Assembly (NCBI GenBank): GCA_019422525.1
Contig: JAHZDE010000002.1
Coordinates: forward strand, 248,001-312,000
Length of the DNA: 64,000 nt
From: Clostridiales bacterium
GTDB lineage: Bacteria > Bacillota > Clostridia > Oscillospirales > Acutalibacteraceae
Reading direction: 5' to 3'
A program made the position numbers and the translations under genes. Shown here piece after piece: positions 23,693-34,246 of the stretch. The notes under the pieces are model-generated. The model was not told the DNA's origin, made no database searches, and saw only the letters and a program-made list of their open reading frames with translations. Within the stretch, counting starts at the first letter, position 1, and each line of letters opens with the position of its first letter.

Positions 23693-24886
23693 TTATTCCG
23701 CGGGGCAGATGTAGTTCAGTTCGCCCACCTGTTTTCCATTTTTCCAATAAATTCGCGGGACTCGCTTTCCCACCAGACATACCATTTCATAGTGAATGGT
23801 ATCATTGAGGGCGGCCAGCTCGTCCACAGGCAAAAAGGCGTTGCCATCCCGGCCAAATACGGTCACAACGTCGCCTTCTTTGGCTTCGGGAATCTCTGTG
23901 ACGTCCAGCATCAGTTGATCCATACAAACCCGTCCGACAATGGGTGCCCGCTTGCCATGTACCAGCATTTCGGCCCGGCCGGAGAATTTTCTCGGGTATC
24001 CGTCCGCATAACCAATGGGCACAGTCGCGATGATCGTTTCTTTTTCAGCCGTAAAGGTGCGTCCATAGCTGACAGTTGCCCCAGCAGGAATGGCTTTTTT
24101 CTGGGAAATGACCGTTTTCAATTCCATGGCCGGACGCAAGTCCAGCGGATGCCGGATACAATCGGAAGGCTCCATGCCATAGAGAATAATACCAGGACGT
24201 ACCATATCAAGTTGCAGCTGGGGATAATCTACAATGGCGCCACTGTTGGCACAGTGACGAATAGCGAAATGAATCCCTCTGCTTTCCAGAGTATCGATGG
24301 CTTCTTTAAAACAAGTGAACTGGCGCAGCGTAAAGTCTTCGCCTGCATCTCCGTCGTCCGATACAGCAAAATGGGTAAACACACCTTCAGGAATCAAACC
24401 GGGCAAACGGCAGGCTTCTTCCATTTCCCGCAGGGAAGTTTCTCCGTCTCCGGGGGTTTGATAGACAAAGCCAATCCGGCTCATACCGGTATCCACTTTT
24501 AAATGCATTTTTACCTGTACGCCTGCTACCTGTGCATAGCCCGAAAGCTGCCGGGCATAGTCCAGACAGAGTACGCTCTGAGAAATATTCAGTTCAGCCA
24601 GTTCTTCCGCTTTTTGAGGAGGCGTATACCCCAAAATCAGAATGGGGCGAGTAATGGCGCAACGCCGCAGCTGGATAGCCTCTTCTAAATTGGAAACGGC
24701 GAACCAGTCGGCGCCCAGTCTTTGATACTCTCTGGCAACTACCGGTGCGCCATGGCCATAGGCGTCAGCTTTTACAACACAGCACATTTTTACGCCGGGT
24801 TTCAGAGCGGCCCGGATTGCCCGGAAGTTGTGACCGATCGCATTCATGTCGATTTCTGCCCAAGTGCGTTTTAAAAATTCATGCAT
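23693..24886 (-). CDS. alr: Alanine racemase
   Basis: A 397-aa PLP enzyme that interconverts L- and D-alanine for peptidoglycan. The PLP lysine is in CVVKADAYGHGAPVVA (about residue 40); MHLKVDTGMSRIGF, YGMEPSDCIRH, the catalytic Tyr in GATVSYGRTFTAEKE and VCMDQLMLDVTEIP are all present. AAAGGAG precedes the ATG at 24886. The gene is monocistronic and converges on a shared terminator. The same fold includes serine racemases, but motifs fit Alr. Confidence 0.96.
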   Translation of the reverse strand: MHEFLKRTWAEIDMNAIGHNFRAIRAALKPGVKMCCVVKADAYGHGAPVVAREYQRLGADWFAVSNLEEAIQLRRCAITRPILILGYTPPQKAEELAELNISQSVLCLDYARQLSGYAQVAGVQVKMHLKVDTGMSRIGFVYQTPGDGETSLREMEEACRLPGLIPEGVFTHFAVSDDGDAGEDFTLRQFTCFKEAIDTLESRGIHFAIRHCANSGAIVDYPQLQLDMVRPGIILYGMEPSDCIRHPLDLRPAMELKTVISQKKAIPAGATVSYGRTFTAEKETIIATVPIGYADGYPRKFSGRAEMLVHGKRAPIVGRVCMDQLMLDVTEIPEAKEGDVVTVFGRDGNAFLPVDELAALNDTIHYEMVCLVGKRVPRIYWKNGKQVGELNYICPAE

Positions 24887-25150
24887 AAAACAATCTCCTT
24901 TGCAGAGTTAAAAAACATACCAATTTTCTGTATGGTTATGCATACACAGACAGCCTTTCAAAGCCCATTTATTGTAAGCCGTCCAGCGTCAAAAGTCAAG
25001 GGAAAAGGCGCATAGAAAACAGGAGTTTCTCAATCTGATTATATAGGATATAGAAAACAACGGGAGAATCTTGGGAATGATTTGCAGATACGCACAAAAA
25101 CTGTACAGTTTTATCGACTGGGAGGGGAGGAATTTATGAAAAGGAGATAA
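24887..25150. other. Divergent intergenic region alr / argG
   Basis: No gene. The alr side has a TTGAAA/TAACCA-like weak promoter on the minus strand. The argG side carries the ArgR-like box and promoter listed separately. No riboswitch-like structure is evident. Confidence 0.5.
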
Positions 25151-25169
25151 TCTGAATATTTATGCATAA
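25151..25169. promoter_or_regulatory. ArgR-type box (ARG box)
   Basis: TCTGAATATTTATGCATAA resembles the ARG box consensus (TGAATA-NNN-AT-CA-TA, imperfect palindrome). It lies immediately upstream of the argG -35 box, consistent with arginine-dependent repression by ArgR/AhrC. Confidence 0.55.
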
Positions 25170-25174
25170 ACCCC

Positions 25175-25202
25175 TTGATTTTCCGCATAAATGGTGTATA
25201 AT
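25175..25202 (+). promoter_or_regulatory. Sigma-A promoter of the arginine operon
   Basis: -35 TTGATT (25175-25180), 16 bp spacer, -10 TATAAT (25197-25202). Confidence 0.8.
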
Positions 25203-25287
25203 AAAACGCATACCGGCAATGAAACACCCGCTCTTCCGGGCGTGCCGGAAGAGATTTGATAAAAATACATGCAGGAGGCTTTTTATT

Positions 25288-26514
<1,227 letters not shown>

Positions 26515-26535
26515 TTCCATTTTACAACATACGAT

Positions 26536-26570
26536 CCCCGCATAGTCCCCCTCTGGGAGAGTATGCGGGG
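26536..26570 (+). terminator. Hairpin between argG and argH (partial terminator)
   Basis: CCCCGCATA/TATGCGGGG stem followed by TTTGGTGTTC. The poor U-tract suggests partial termination or mRNA processing, not a full stop. Confidence 0.5.
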
Positions 26571-26615
26571 TTTGGTGTTCATTTTGATAAATTCAAAAGT
26601 TTGGAGGAACACGCC

Positions 26616-27998
26616 GTGAAATTATGGGCAGGACGCTTCCACAAGGAGCTTGACCCCAAAACTAACGATTTTAACTCGTCTATTTCTTTTGACAGCCGTA
26701 TGTATCAGGAAGATATTCGAGGGAGCATTGCCCACGCCACCATGCTGGGTGCTTGCGGTATCATCGACAAGGCGGAAGCGGAGAAAATCTGTGACGAATT
26801 GCAGAAAATCAGCGACGAAATTACCGCTGGTACCCTTCTTATTGACCCCAATGCAGAAGACATCCACACCTTTGTGGAAGGAGAACTGACAGAACGTCTG
26901 GGTAGTACCGGAAAACGGCTGCACACTGCTCGGAGCCGGAATGACCAAGTGGCTTTGGATATCCGCATGACCCTGAAAAAGGAAGCCGCCGGACTTATCG
27001 ACCAGCTGAAAGAACTGTGTACAGTTCTGGCCAATAAAGCACTGGAGTACAGCGAGACTATTATGCCGGGCTACACCCATTTGCAACGGGCACAGCCCAT
27101 CACCTTTGGTCATCATTTGTTGGCTTATGGGGAGATGTTTCTGCGGGATATCGGCCGGATGCAGGACGCCGTGAAACGCATGGATGTAATGCCGTTAGGT
27201 TCTGGCGCACTGGCAGGTACCACATATCCTCTCGACCGCCGTATGACTGCTGACTTGCTGGGTTTTGCTCAGGTAAGCCGTAACAGCTTGGATGGCGTTT
27301 CCGACCGTGATTTCTGCGTAGAGCTGGCTTCTGCCATTTCCCTTACCATGGTGCATTTGTCCCGGTTCTCCGAAGAGATTATTCTGTGGTGCTCCTGGGA
27401 GTTTAAATTTATCGAGTTGGACGACGCTTTTTCTACTGGCTCCAGCATTATGCCCCAAAAGAAAAATCCCGATATTGCCGAATTGGTACGTGGCAAAAGT
27501 GGAAGAGTGTTTGGCGATTTAATGACTTTGCTCTCCATGCTCAAAGGACTGCCGCTGGCATATAACAAGGATATGCAGGAGGATAAAGAGGCTATTTTTG
27601 ACGCAGTGGATACATTGAAATTATGTTTGACTGCCTTTATCCCCATGATTGATACCATGCGTGTACTCACCGATAATATGCGGGCAGCTGCTGCTAAGGG
27701 CTTTATCAATGCTACCGACTGTGCCGACTATCTGGTGGGAGAAAAGGGCTTGCCTTTCCGGGATGCCTACCGTATTACCGGGGAACTGGTGGCACGGTGC
27801 ATTGAGCTGGGAGAAACGCTGGAAAGCCTTTCTATGGAGGAATATCAGAAGGTGTGCCCTGAATTTGACGAGGGCGTGTATGAAGCAATTTCTTTGGAAA
27901 AATGTGTCAATGGCCGTACCGTATACGGCGGTCCGGCACCGGAGAATGTGAAGTCTCAGGCAAAGGGAATGTTGAAAACCTTGGAAGGAATGAAGTAA
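26616..27998 (+). CDS. argH: Argininosuccinate lyase
   Basis: A 460-aa member of the fumarase/aspartase superfamily that splits argininosuccinate into arginine and fumarate. It starts KLWAGRFHKELDPKTNDFNS. HTARSRNDQVALD, the TxxQ-type YTHLQRAQPITFGHH segment and the signature GSSIMPQKKNPD are present. The GTG at 26616 with GGAGG 8 bp upstream is the start; the TTG inside the SD region is rejected. It is 101 bp after argG. Confidence 0.97.
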   Translation: MKLWAGRFHKELDPKTNDFNSSISFDSRMYQEDIRGSIAHATMLGACGIIDKAEAEKICDELQKISDEITAGTLLIDPNAEDIHTFVEGELTERLGSTGKRLHTARSRNDQVALDIRMTLKKEAAGLIDQLKELCTVLANKALEYSETIMPGYTHLQRAQPITFGHHLLAYGEMFLRDIGRMQDAVKRMDVMPLGSGALAGTTYPLDRRMTADLLGFAQVSRNSLDGVSDRDFCVELASAISLTMVHLSRFSEEIILWCSWEFKFIELDDAFSTGSSIMPQKKNPDIAELVRGKSGRVFGDLMTLLSMLKGLPLAYNKDMQEDKEAIFDAVDTLKLCLTAFIPMIDTMRVLTDNMRAAAAKGFINATDCADYLVGEKGLPFRDAYRITGELVARCIELGETLESLSMEEYQKVCPEFDEGVYEAISLEKCVNGRTVYGGPAPENVKSQAKGMLKTLEGMK

Positions 27999-28102
27999 AA
28001 TTGGCGTGTTCGTGCCATGTACCGTGTCAGTTCGCAGGAACATAATTGCATATCCGTAGGTTTTCATAATTCTAAGTTTGGTTTTATCAAGGAGGTTCCA
28101 TT

Positions 28103-29323
28103 ATGTCATATACATTTATTGAGGGCGGTGTCACTGCCGCACAGGGTTTTACTGCCGCAGGTGTCCATTGCGGTATCCGGCGCAATAAAACCAAGCGGGA
28201 TTTGGCACTGATTGCCAGTTCCGTGCCCTGCAATGCCGCTGGTATCTATACGCTTAACAAAGTGAAGGGTGCACCCATTCTGGTGACCAAGCGTAACCTG
28301 CAAAACGGTATTGCCCAGGCTGTTATCTGCAACAGCGGCAACGCCAATACCTGTAATGCCGACGGCGAAGAAAAGGCATGGCGGATGTGTGAAATAGCCG
28401 GGCAGGCGCTGAATCTGGACCCCTCCGACATCATTGTGGCCTCCACCGGCGTCATTGGCGAGATTCTTCCCATTGAGCCCATTGAACAGGGCGCCCCGGA
28501 AGCCGCCAAACTGCTGAACCCCTTTGGCAGCGCAGATGCAGCCGACGCCATCATGACCACCGACACCGTCCGCAAGGAAGTGGCTGTAGAGTTGGAACTG
28601 GGCGGCAAAACCGTGCGCATCGGCGGCATTGCAAAAGGCAGCGGCATGATTCACCCCAACATGGGCACCATGCTCAGCTTTTTGACCACTGACGCAGCGA
28701 TTTCCACCCCCATGCTGCAAAAGGCCTTGCAAGCTGCCGCCGACAAGAGCTTTAACATGGTGAGCATTGACGGAGACACCTCCACCAACGACACCCTGAC
28801 CATTATGGCTAACGGCCTTGCAGGAAACGAGCTTATCGACAGCGAGAATGTGGAGTTTGGCATGTTCTGCGAAGCACTGGACGCTATGTGTATCCAGCTG
28901 GCCCGGATGATCGGCGGCGACGGCGAAGGCGCAAGCCGCCTGTTGGTGTGTAAACTTACCGGCGCAAAGGATTTGGAAACTGCCCGTGTAATCTCCAAAG
29001 CTGTTATTTGTTCCAGCCTGGTGAAAGCCGCCATGTTCGGTGCAGACGCCAACTGGGGCCGTGTGCTGTGCGCTATCGGTTATTCCGGCGCAGAGGTGGA
29101 TGTGAACAAGGTGGACGTGAGCTTTTCCTCCAAGGCCGGCACTGTGGATGTGTGTAAAGACGGTGCAGGAATTCCTTTTGACGAAGAAGTGGCCAAAAAG
29201 GTACTGTTGGAAGATGAAGTGGACATTATTGTGGAACTCCATGACGGTGAAGGACATGCCGAAGCCTATGGCTGCGATTTGACTTATGAATACGTGCGGA
29301 TTAACGGGGATTATCGGACCTGA
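28103..29323 (+). CDS. argJ: Bifunctional glutamate N-acetyltransferase / ornithine acetyltransferase
   Basis: A 406-aa self-cleaving enzyme that moves the acetyl group from N-acetylornithine to glutamate, making a cyclic arginine pathway. KTKRDLALI, CNSGNANTCNADGEEKA and IIVASTGVIGEILPIE are typical. The autocleavage region reads KGSGMIHPNMGTMLSF: the nucleophilic Thr is present, but the preceding residue is Gly instead of the usual Ala (ATML). The C-terminus ends DLTYEYVRINGDYRT as in active enzymes. AAGGAGG precedes the ATG; argB follows after 28 bp. Whether it also uses acetyl-CoA is not decidable. Confidence 0.95.
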   Translation: MSYTFIEGGVTAAQGFTAAGVHCGIRRNKTKRDLALIASSVPCNAAGIYTLNKVKGAPILVTKRNLQNGIAQAVICNSGNANTCNADGEEKAWRMCEIAGQALNLDPSDIIVASTGVIGEILPIEPIEQGAPEAAKLLNPFGSADAADAIMTTDTVRKEVAVELELGGKTVRIGGIAKGSGMIHPNMGTMLSFLTTDAAISTPMLQKALQAAADKSFNMVSIDGDTSTNDTLTIMANGLAGNELIDSENVEFGMFCEALDAMCIQLARMIGGDGEGASRLLVCKLTGAKDLETARVISKAVICSSLVKAAMFGADANWGRVLCAIGYSGAEVDVNKVDVSFSSKAGTVDVCKDGAGIPFDEEVAKKVLLEDEVDIIVELHDGEGHAEAYGCDLTYEYVRINGDYRT

Positions 29324-29351
29324 TTTGGGATAGAGAAGAGGAGAAAGAAAC

Positions 29352-30212
29352 ATGCAGATTTCCAATCATAATCGGGCACAGGTGCTGGTGCAGGCCCTGC
29401 CCTATATTCAGAAATATGCGGGCAAAACCATCGTGGTAAAATACGGCGGCAATGCTATGATTAACGAAGAGCTGAAAGACGCTGTTATGAGCGATATTGT
29501 CTTGATGCAGCTGGTAGGTATCAATGTGGTACTGGTACACGGTGGTGGTCCGGAAATCAGCGCCATGCTGAAAAAGATCGGCAAAGAGAGCAAGTTCATC
29601 AAGGGAATGCGTTACACTGATGCGGAAACCATGGAAATCGTCCAACAGGTGCTGGCAGGTAAGGTGAACAAACAACTGGTACAGCATCTGGAGCAGCATA
29701 GCGGCAAGGCTGTGGGACTGTGCGGCTTGGACGGCGGAATGTTAAAAGCCGACAAGCTTATTTCCGGCAGTGAGGATCTGGGTTATGTAGGAGAGATCCG
29801 CCAGGTCAATACAGAAATTATTGAGAATGCTACTCATAACGGTTATGTTCCTATTATCGCTACGGTAGCGGGAGGCTATCACGGCGAGGTGTACAACATC
29901 AATGCTGACATTGCCGCCGCGCAGATTGCCGCCAAGCTGGGTGCGGTAAAACTTATTCTTATGACAGATGTGCGGGGCCTGTTGCGGGATAAAGACGATG
30001 AAAACAGCCTGATTCCCGTGGTAAATGTGAGCGAAGTTCCCAGCTATCAGCGGCAGGGCATTATCAGCGGCGGTATGATTCCCAAAATTGATTGTTGTGT
30101 AGAAGCAGTGCGTCAAGGTGTGGATCGGGCCCATATTATTGATGGACGAATTCCTCATTCTATCCTCATCGAGCTGTTCTCCGACGAGGGTGTTGGCACC
30201 ATGTTCTATTAA
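29352..30212 (+). CDS. argB: Acetylglutamate kinase
   Basis: A 286-aa amino-acid kinase that phosphorylates N-acetylglutamate. KTIVVKYGGNAM with the Lys, VVLVHGGGPEISAML, and LILMTDVRGLLRD and ISGGMIPKIDCCVEAVR are clear. An N-terminal helix of about 20 residues (ISNHNRAQVLVQALPYIQKY) is present; such an extension is found in arginine-inhibited hexameric forms, so feedback inhibition is likely. AGAGGAG precedes the ATG; argD follows 13 bp later. Confidence 0.96.
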   Translation: MQISNHNRAQVLVQALPYIQKYAGKTIVVKYGGNAMINEELKDAVMSDIVLMQLVGINVVLVHGGGPEISAMLKKIGKESKFIKGMRYTDAETMEIVQQVLAGKVNKQLVQHLEQHSGKAVGLCGLDGGMLKADKLISGSEDLGYVGEIRQVNTEIIENATHNGYVPIIATVAGGYHGEVYNINADIAAAQIAAKLGAVKLILMTDVRGLLRDKDDENSLIPVVNVSEVPSYQRQGIISGGMIPKIDCCVEAVRQGVDRAHIIDGRIPHSILIELFSDEGVGTMFY

Positions 30213-30225
30213 GGAGGTCTTTTCC

Positions 30226-31410
30226 ATGAATTTTGAACAGGTAAAACAGCAGGAACAGGCAAACATGATGCACACCTATGGCCGTTTCCCTGTGGCGTTG
30301 GTCAAGGGAAAGGGTGTCCGTGCCTGGGATACAGAAGGCAAGGAGTATATCGACTTTACCAGCGGCATTGGCGTAAACGCCCTTGGCTGGTGTGATGAAG
30401 GCTGGGTGAAAGCGGTTTCCCATCAGGCAGGGGAACTTCAGCATATTTCCAACCTGTACTATAACCCGGTGCAGACCCAATTAGCCCAAGAGCTTTGCAA
30501 GGCTTCCGGCCTTTCCAAAGTGTTTTTTGGAAACTCCGGTGCAGAGGCCAACGAATGTGCTATCAAGCTGGCCAGAAAATGGGGTATGGAGCAGTCTCCG
30601 GAGAAAAACCGGGTCATTACTTTGCAAAACTCCTTCCACGGCAGAACGGTTACTACCTTGGCAGCTACTGGGCAAGAAGAATTTCACAAATGGTTCTTCC
30701 CCTTTACCGAGGGATTTGACTACGCCCCTGCCAATGATTTAGCGGCTGTGGAGCAAGCCATCACGGAAAAGACCTGTGCGGTGATGGTGGAGCTGATTCA
30801 GGGTGAAGGCGGTATGTTCCTGCTGGAAAAGGACTTTGTGCAGGGACTGCGCAAGTTGTGTGACGAGAAAAACGTACTGTTACTGGTAGACGAAGTCCAG
30901 ACCGGTATCAGCCGTACCGGCGCATTTTATTGTTATCAGAATTTTGATATTCTTCCCGACGTAGTGAGCAGTGCCAAGGGGTTGGGCGGCGGTCTTCCCA
31001 TCGGTGCCTGCCTGTGCGGTGAAAAGCTGGAAAACGTCATGACTGGCGGTATGCATGGTTCGACGTTTGGCGGAAATCCCATTGTTTGCGCAGGCGCCCT
31101 GGAGGTTCTTTCCCGGGTGAACACGCCGGAATTTCTGGCAGAGGTCAACGAAAAAGGGGAATACTTCCGGCAACAGCTGGCAAAGCTGCCTCATATTGAG
31201 AATGTACGGGGCATGGGTTTGATGATAGGTGCAGATATGGCGGCAGATTGCGGCAAGACTGCCGGAAATGTAGCGTCCGCCTGTATCAATGCAGGGCTTT
31301 TGATTTTGACAGCTCACTCGGCACTGCGTTTTCTGCCGCCGCTGACCATCACCAAAGAAGAGATTGACGAAGGACTGGCACGGCTGAAAATGGTTTTGGA
31401 AACTCTGTAA
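30226..31410 (+). CDS. argD: Acetylornithine aminotransferase
   Basis: A 394-aa class III PLP aminotransferase converting N-acetylglutamate semialdehyde to N-acetylornithine. FTSGIGVNALGW, NSGAEANECAIKLAR, NSFHGRT, LLLVDEVQTGISRTG and the PLP lysine in SSAKGLGGGLPIGA are visible. AAGGAGG lies 8 bp before the ATG at 30226; a longer frame overlapping argB is rejected. The class includes ornithine and GABA transaminases, but operon context fits ArgD. Confidence 0.95.
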   Translation: MNFEQVKQQEQANMMHTYGRFPVALVKGKGVRAWDTEGKEYIDFTSGIGVNALGWCDEGWVKAVSHQAGELQHISNLYYNPVQTQLAQELCKASGLSKVFFGNSGAEANECAIKLARKWGMEQSPEKNRVITLQNSFHGRTVTTLAATGQEEFHKWFFPFTEGFDYAPANDLAAVEQAITEKTCAVMVELIQGEGGMFLLEKDFVQGLRKLCDEKNVLLLVDEVQTGISRTGAFYCYQNFDILPDVVSSAKGLGGGLPIGACLCGEKLENVMTGGMHGSTFGGNPIVCAGALEVLSRVNTPEFLAEVNEKGEYFRQQLAKLPHIENVRGMGLMIGADMAADCGKTAGNVASACINAGLLILTAHSALRFLPPLTITKEEIDEGLARLKMVLETL

Positions 31411-31470
31411 AATGGTCCACTAAAAGATAACGCAACAAGTAATTCAATATACATAAGGGAGGTCATTCTG

Positions 31471-32379
31471 ATGAAACATCTTTTAAAAATGATGGATCTC
31501 TCCACCGAAGAGATCATCGATTTGCTCAACCTTGCCGACCAGCTGAAATATGAGCAGAAGCACGGCATGGAGCACCACCACCTGCGGGGAAAAACCCTGG
31601 GCATGATTTTTGAAAAGTCTTCCACCCGTACCCGTGTTTCCTTTGAAACCGGTATGTATCAGTTAGGCGGTCACGCCCTGTTTATCTCCTCCAAGGATTC
31701 CCAGATTGGCCGTGGTGAGGCTGTACAGGACACTGCCCGGGTGCTCTCCCGGTATCTGGACGGTATTATGATTCGTACCTTTGACCAGGAAGAAGTCGAA
31801 GCACTGGTAAAATACGGCTCTATTCCGGTTATTAACGGCCTGACAGATTTGGCGCACCCTTGCCAGATTCTGGCGGATTTAATGACCATTCGGGAATATA
31901 AGGGTTCCCTGGAAGGTCTGAAAATGTGCTTTATCGGCGATGGCAACAACATGATGAATTCTCTCATTGTAGGCTGCTTGAAAACCGGAATGAGTGTGGC
32001 AGTTGCCTGTCCTGAAGGGTATCGTCCTCCCAAGATGGTGCTGGATTTTGCCGCCCAGTATGGAGACAAATTCTTTATGACCGACAAGCCTCTGGAAGCT
32101 GCTGTGGACGCTGATGTGGTCATCACGGACGTGTGGACCTCCATGGGGCAGGAAGAAGAACGCGCCGCCCGTGAGGCTGCCTTTGCCGGATATCAGGTGA
32201 ATGCGGAGCTTATGTCCAAAGCCCATTCGGACGCCATGGTGCTCCATTGTCTGCCTGCTCATCGGGAAGAAGAAATTACCACAGAGGTGTTTGAGGCCCA
32301 CGCCAACGAAATTTTTGACGAAGCCGAAAACCGTCTCCATGCCCAGAAAGCTGTTCTGGTGCGCACCATGAAGGGATAA
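31471..32379 (+). CDS. argF: Ornithine carbamoyltransferase
   Basis: A 302-aa enzyme that makes citrulline from ornithine and carbamoyl phosphate. The carbamoyl-phosphate loop SSTRTRVSFE, TDLAHPCQILADLMT, and the ornithine-binding MVLHCLPAHREEEITTEVFE are present. GGGAGG precedes the ATG. It ends the cluster before a terminator. It could also act in arginine catabolism, but the biosynthetic neighbours favour synthesis. Confidence 0.96.
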   Translation: MKHLLKMMDLSTEEIIDLLNLADQLKYEQKHGMEHHHLRGKTLGMIFEKSSTRTRVSFETGMYQLGGHALFISSKDSQIGRGEAVQDTARVLSRYLDGIMIRTFDQEEVEALVKYGSIPVINGLTDLAHPCQILADLMTIREYKGSLEGLKMCFIGDGNNMMNSLIVGCLKTGMSVAVACPEGYRPPKMVLDFAAQYGDKFFMTDKPLEAAVDADVVITDVWTSMGQEEERAAREAAFAGYQVNAELMSKAHSDAMVLHCLPAHREEEITTEVFEAHANEIFDEAENRLHAQKAVLVRTMKG

Positions 32380-32406
32380 TTTCCCTAAATATTGAGAAAA
32401 TAAAAC

Positions 32407-32450
32407 GAGCCGGAAAATTCCTGTATGGGATATTTCCGGCTCATTCTATT
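32407..32450 (+). terminator. Intrinsic terminator of the arginine cluster
   Basis: GAGCCGGAAA/TTTCCGGCTC arms followed by ATTCTATTTGTTT, 27 bp after argF. Confidence 0.82.
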
Positions 32451-32554
32451 TGTTTAGAGAGAGACTGCTTGAGATGCGTCAATGATTTCCGTTGGCAGCT
32501 TTCAAGATTTCGGGAATGTAATAGAAATAAATGTATATTATTTAAAAATAATTC

Positions 32555-32583
32555 TTGAAATCTTAAGAAAATATAGTTATAAT
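32555..32583 (+). promoter_or_regulatory. Sigma-A promoter of the PRTase-fold gene
   Basis: -35 TTGAAA (32555-32560), 17 bp spacer, -10 TATAAT (32578-32583), upstream of the ATG at 32641. Confidence 0.82.
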
Positions 32584-32640
32584 AGAAAAAAATACCCAGT
32601 TGTTTCCCTACTTACAGACAACGGGCCGGGAGGTTACTCA

Positions 32641-33279
32641 ATGGAAGACCGTATTTTTAAAATTACATCCAAAAACAGCAATGTACCGCTTAAAATTGCT
32701 CATGGGCATTTTGCTACCAACCATTCCCATGTCAATTATTATATCGATATGACAACGCTGAAAACCCGTCAGAGTGAAGCAGAGGCAGCGGCAAAAGCGC
32801 TGGTTCCCCACTACATTGCCAATACCATTGTGGATACCATTGTCTGTTTGGATGGTACACAGGTAATCGGTGCATATTTGGCACAGGAACTAAACCGTTC
32901 CGGTTTTATGTCTATTAACGCCCATCAGACGATTTATGTAGTAACGCCGGAATACGATGCAAACGGTCAAATGATTTTCCGGGATAATATTCAGCCCATG
33001 ATTCGGGGAAAGCATGTCCTGATCCTTATGGCTTCCGTTACCACAGGTATTACCGTACGGAAGAGTGCAGAGTGTATCCAGTATTATGGCGGAATTGCTG
33101 CAGGAGTATGTGCTATTTTCAGTGCTGTTAAGGAAGTGGAAGGAATGCATATTAACACTATTTTTGACAGCGATGATGTACCGGGATATGAGACCTATAC
33201 GAGCCATGAATGCCCCTTGTGCCGTCAGGGTCAAAAGGTAGATGCGCTGGTAAACAGCTACGGATATTCCAAGCTCTGA
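32641..33279 (+). CDS. Orotate-PRTase-like protein with degenerate PRPP motif
   Basis: This 212-aa protein has the type I phosphoribosyltransferase fold as in PyrE. The PRPP-binding motif, normally hydrophobic strand + Glu/Asp-Asp + TTG loop, reads HVLILMASVTTGITVRKS: the TTG loop is kept, but the acidic pair is replaced by Met-Ala. A C-terminal SHECPLCRQGQKVDA carries a CxxC. Homologues are often annotated as orotate phosphoribosyltransferases, yet no pyrimidine genes are nearby and it has its own promoter and terminator. It may be a regulatory or altered-specificity member. GGGAGG precedes the ATG at 32641; the longer frame starts before the promoter and is rejected. Confidence 0.8.
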   Translation: MEDRIFKITSKNSNVPLKIAHGHFATNHSHVNYYIDMTTLKTRQSEAEAAAKALVPHYIANTIVDTIVCLDGTQVIGAYLAQELNRSGFMSINAHQTIYVVTPEYDANGQMIFRDNIQPMIRGKHVLILMASVTTGITVRKSAECIQYYGGIAAGVCAIFSAVKEVEGMHINTIFDSDDVPGYETYTSHECPLCRQGQKVDALVNSYGYSKL

Positions 33280-33307
33280 TTCCGTAAACCGTACAACAAG
33301 AACAGAA

Positions 33308-33358
33308 AAGCCGGTTCGCTGAAATGGGAGACCTTTCAGCGGTACCGGCTTATTTTTT
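33308..33358 (+). terminator. Intrinsic terminator
   Basis: AAGCCGGT...ACCGGCTT with inner GCTGAAA/TTTCAGC, followed by ATTTTTTCC. Confidence 0.9.
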
Positions 33359-33457
33359 CCATAACGGAGAGAAAGAAGAAAAGGATTTTAAATTCCCTAA
33401 GGAATATGGTATACTACAGATATTCTGAACGATACTAAGAGGAAAGGAATATCAGTT

Positions 33458-34246
33458 ATGAAAATACGACGCAAGCCTGTAAAAGTTTGGCAGGTACTTG
33501 CCATTGCTGCTGTAGTAGTATGTGTTTTTTTGTTTTTTGCTCTCAGACAGAGTCAATATAATATTACGGAGACGGAAAAACCATTTTCTCAGACCGCGCT
33601 GGAGCAAGTCAAACAAATCGCCAGTTCTGAAGAGGGTTTGTATGCAACCGGTTTTACGTATAATGACAGCGAGGACGAAACCTTTGTGGTTTCGCTTTCC
33701 GCGCCGGGGCGGAATGGCCGCCGGCAGGAATGGAATTTGATTTTCTATCAGGCAGACGGCCGTATGCCTTATCGGATGGAGAAAGCTGACGAGGTGTTAT
33801 CTTTACAGGAAGGTGCACAGAAGCTGGACGAGCTTTTTTCCCGATTGGAGCGTTTCCGTGAAGAAAAAGATGAGGTGTTTGGCCTGTTTAAAAAAGAAAA
33901 AGAGGCCCAAAAAGGAGAGAATAGTGTTCAGCTGGATATTCGGGACCGATTTGGAGAAGACGATTTACTGTTAGAAAGAGAAACTGCGATGCAGACAGGG
34001 ACAGATTCCTCTGAGGGAGAAACAAGCTCTCAGCCAGAAGACAGCCAAAATCAGGAAAAGAGAGTTTCACTGGATGAGGAAGTATCCGGGCTGGTCACGG
34101 TTACCGTGTCGGAAAGCGGTGTGGAGAAAAAAGCCTATCAGCCTGGGGATTGCGACGAAAACAGTTTTGTGTTATATCGCAGCGCCAGAAACGATGAAGT
34201 GTCTACGGAAAAATTGCTGGCAATTGTCAATGTGGAGGAATCCTGA
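33458..34246 (+). CDS. Membrane-anchored protein of unknown function, upstream of hflX
   Basis: A 262-aa protein with one N-terminal membrane helix (VLAIAAVVVCVFLFFAL, residues 13-29) and a mostly extracytoplasmic body. The body has two beta-rich parts (TGFTYNDSEDETFVVSLSAPG; GLVTVTVSESGVEKKAYQPG) split by a charged, low-complexity Glu/Ser-rich linker. An extended -10 element (TGGTATACT, 33407-33415) and AGAGGAAAGGA precede the ATG. Its TGA overlaps the hflX ATG, indicating translational coupling. No known domain is recognised. Confidence 0.7.
   Translation: MKIRRKPVKVWQVLAIAAVVVCVFLFFALRQSQYNITETEKPFSQTALEQVKQIASSEEGLYATGFTYNDSEDETFVVSLSAPGRNGRRQEWNLIFYQADGRMPYRMEKADEVLSLQEGAQKLDELFSRLERFREEKDEVFGLFKKEKEAQKGENSVQLDIRDRFGEDDLLLERETAMQTGTDSSEGETSSQPEDSQNQEKRVSLDEEVSGLVTVTVSESGVEKKAYQPGDCDENSFVLYRSARNDEVSTEKLLAIVNVEES

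Noticed and set aside
28106..29365. Minus-strand open frame opposite argJ
   Set aside because: It is a mirror of the argJ codon pattern with a His/Gly-rich translation and no SD.
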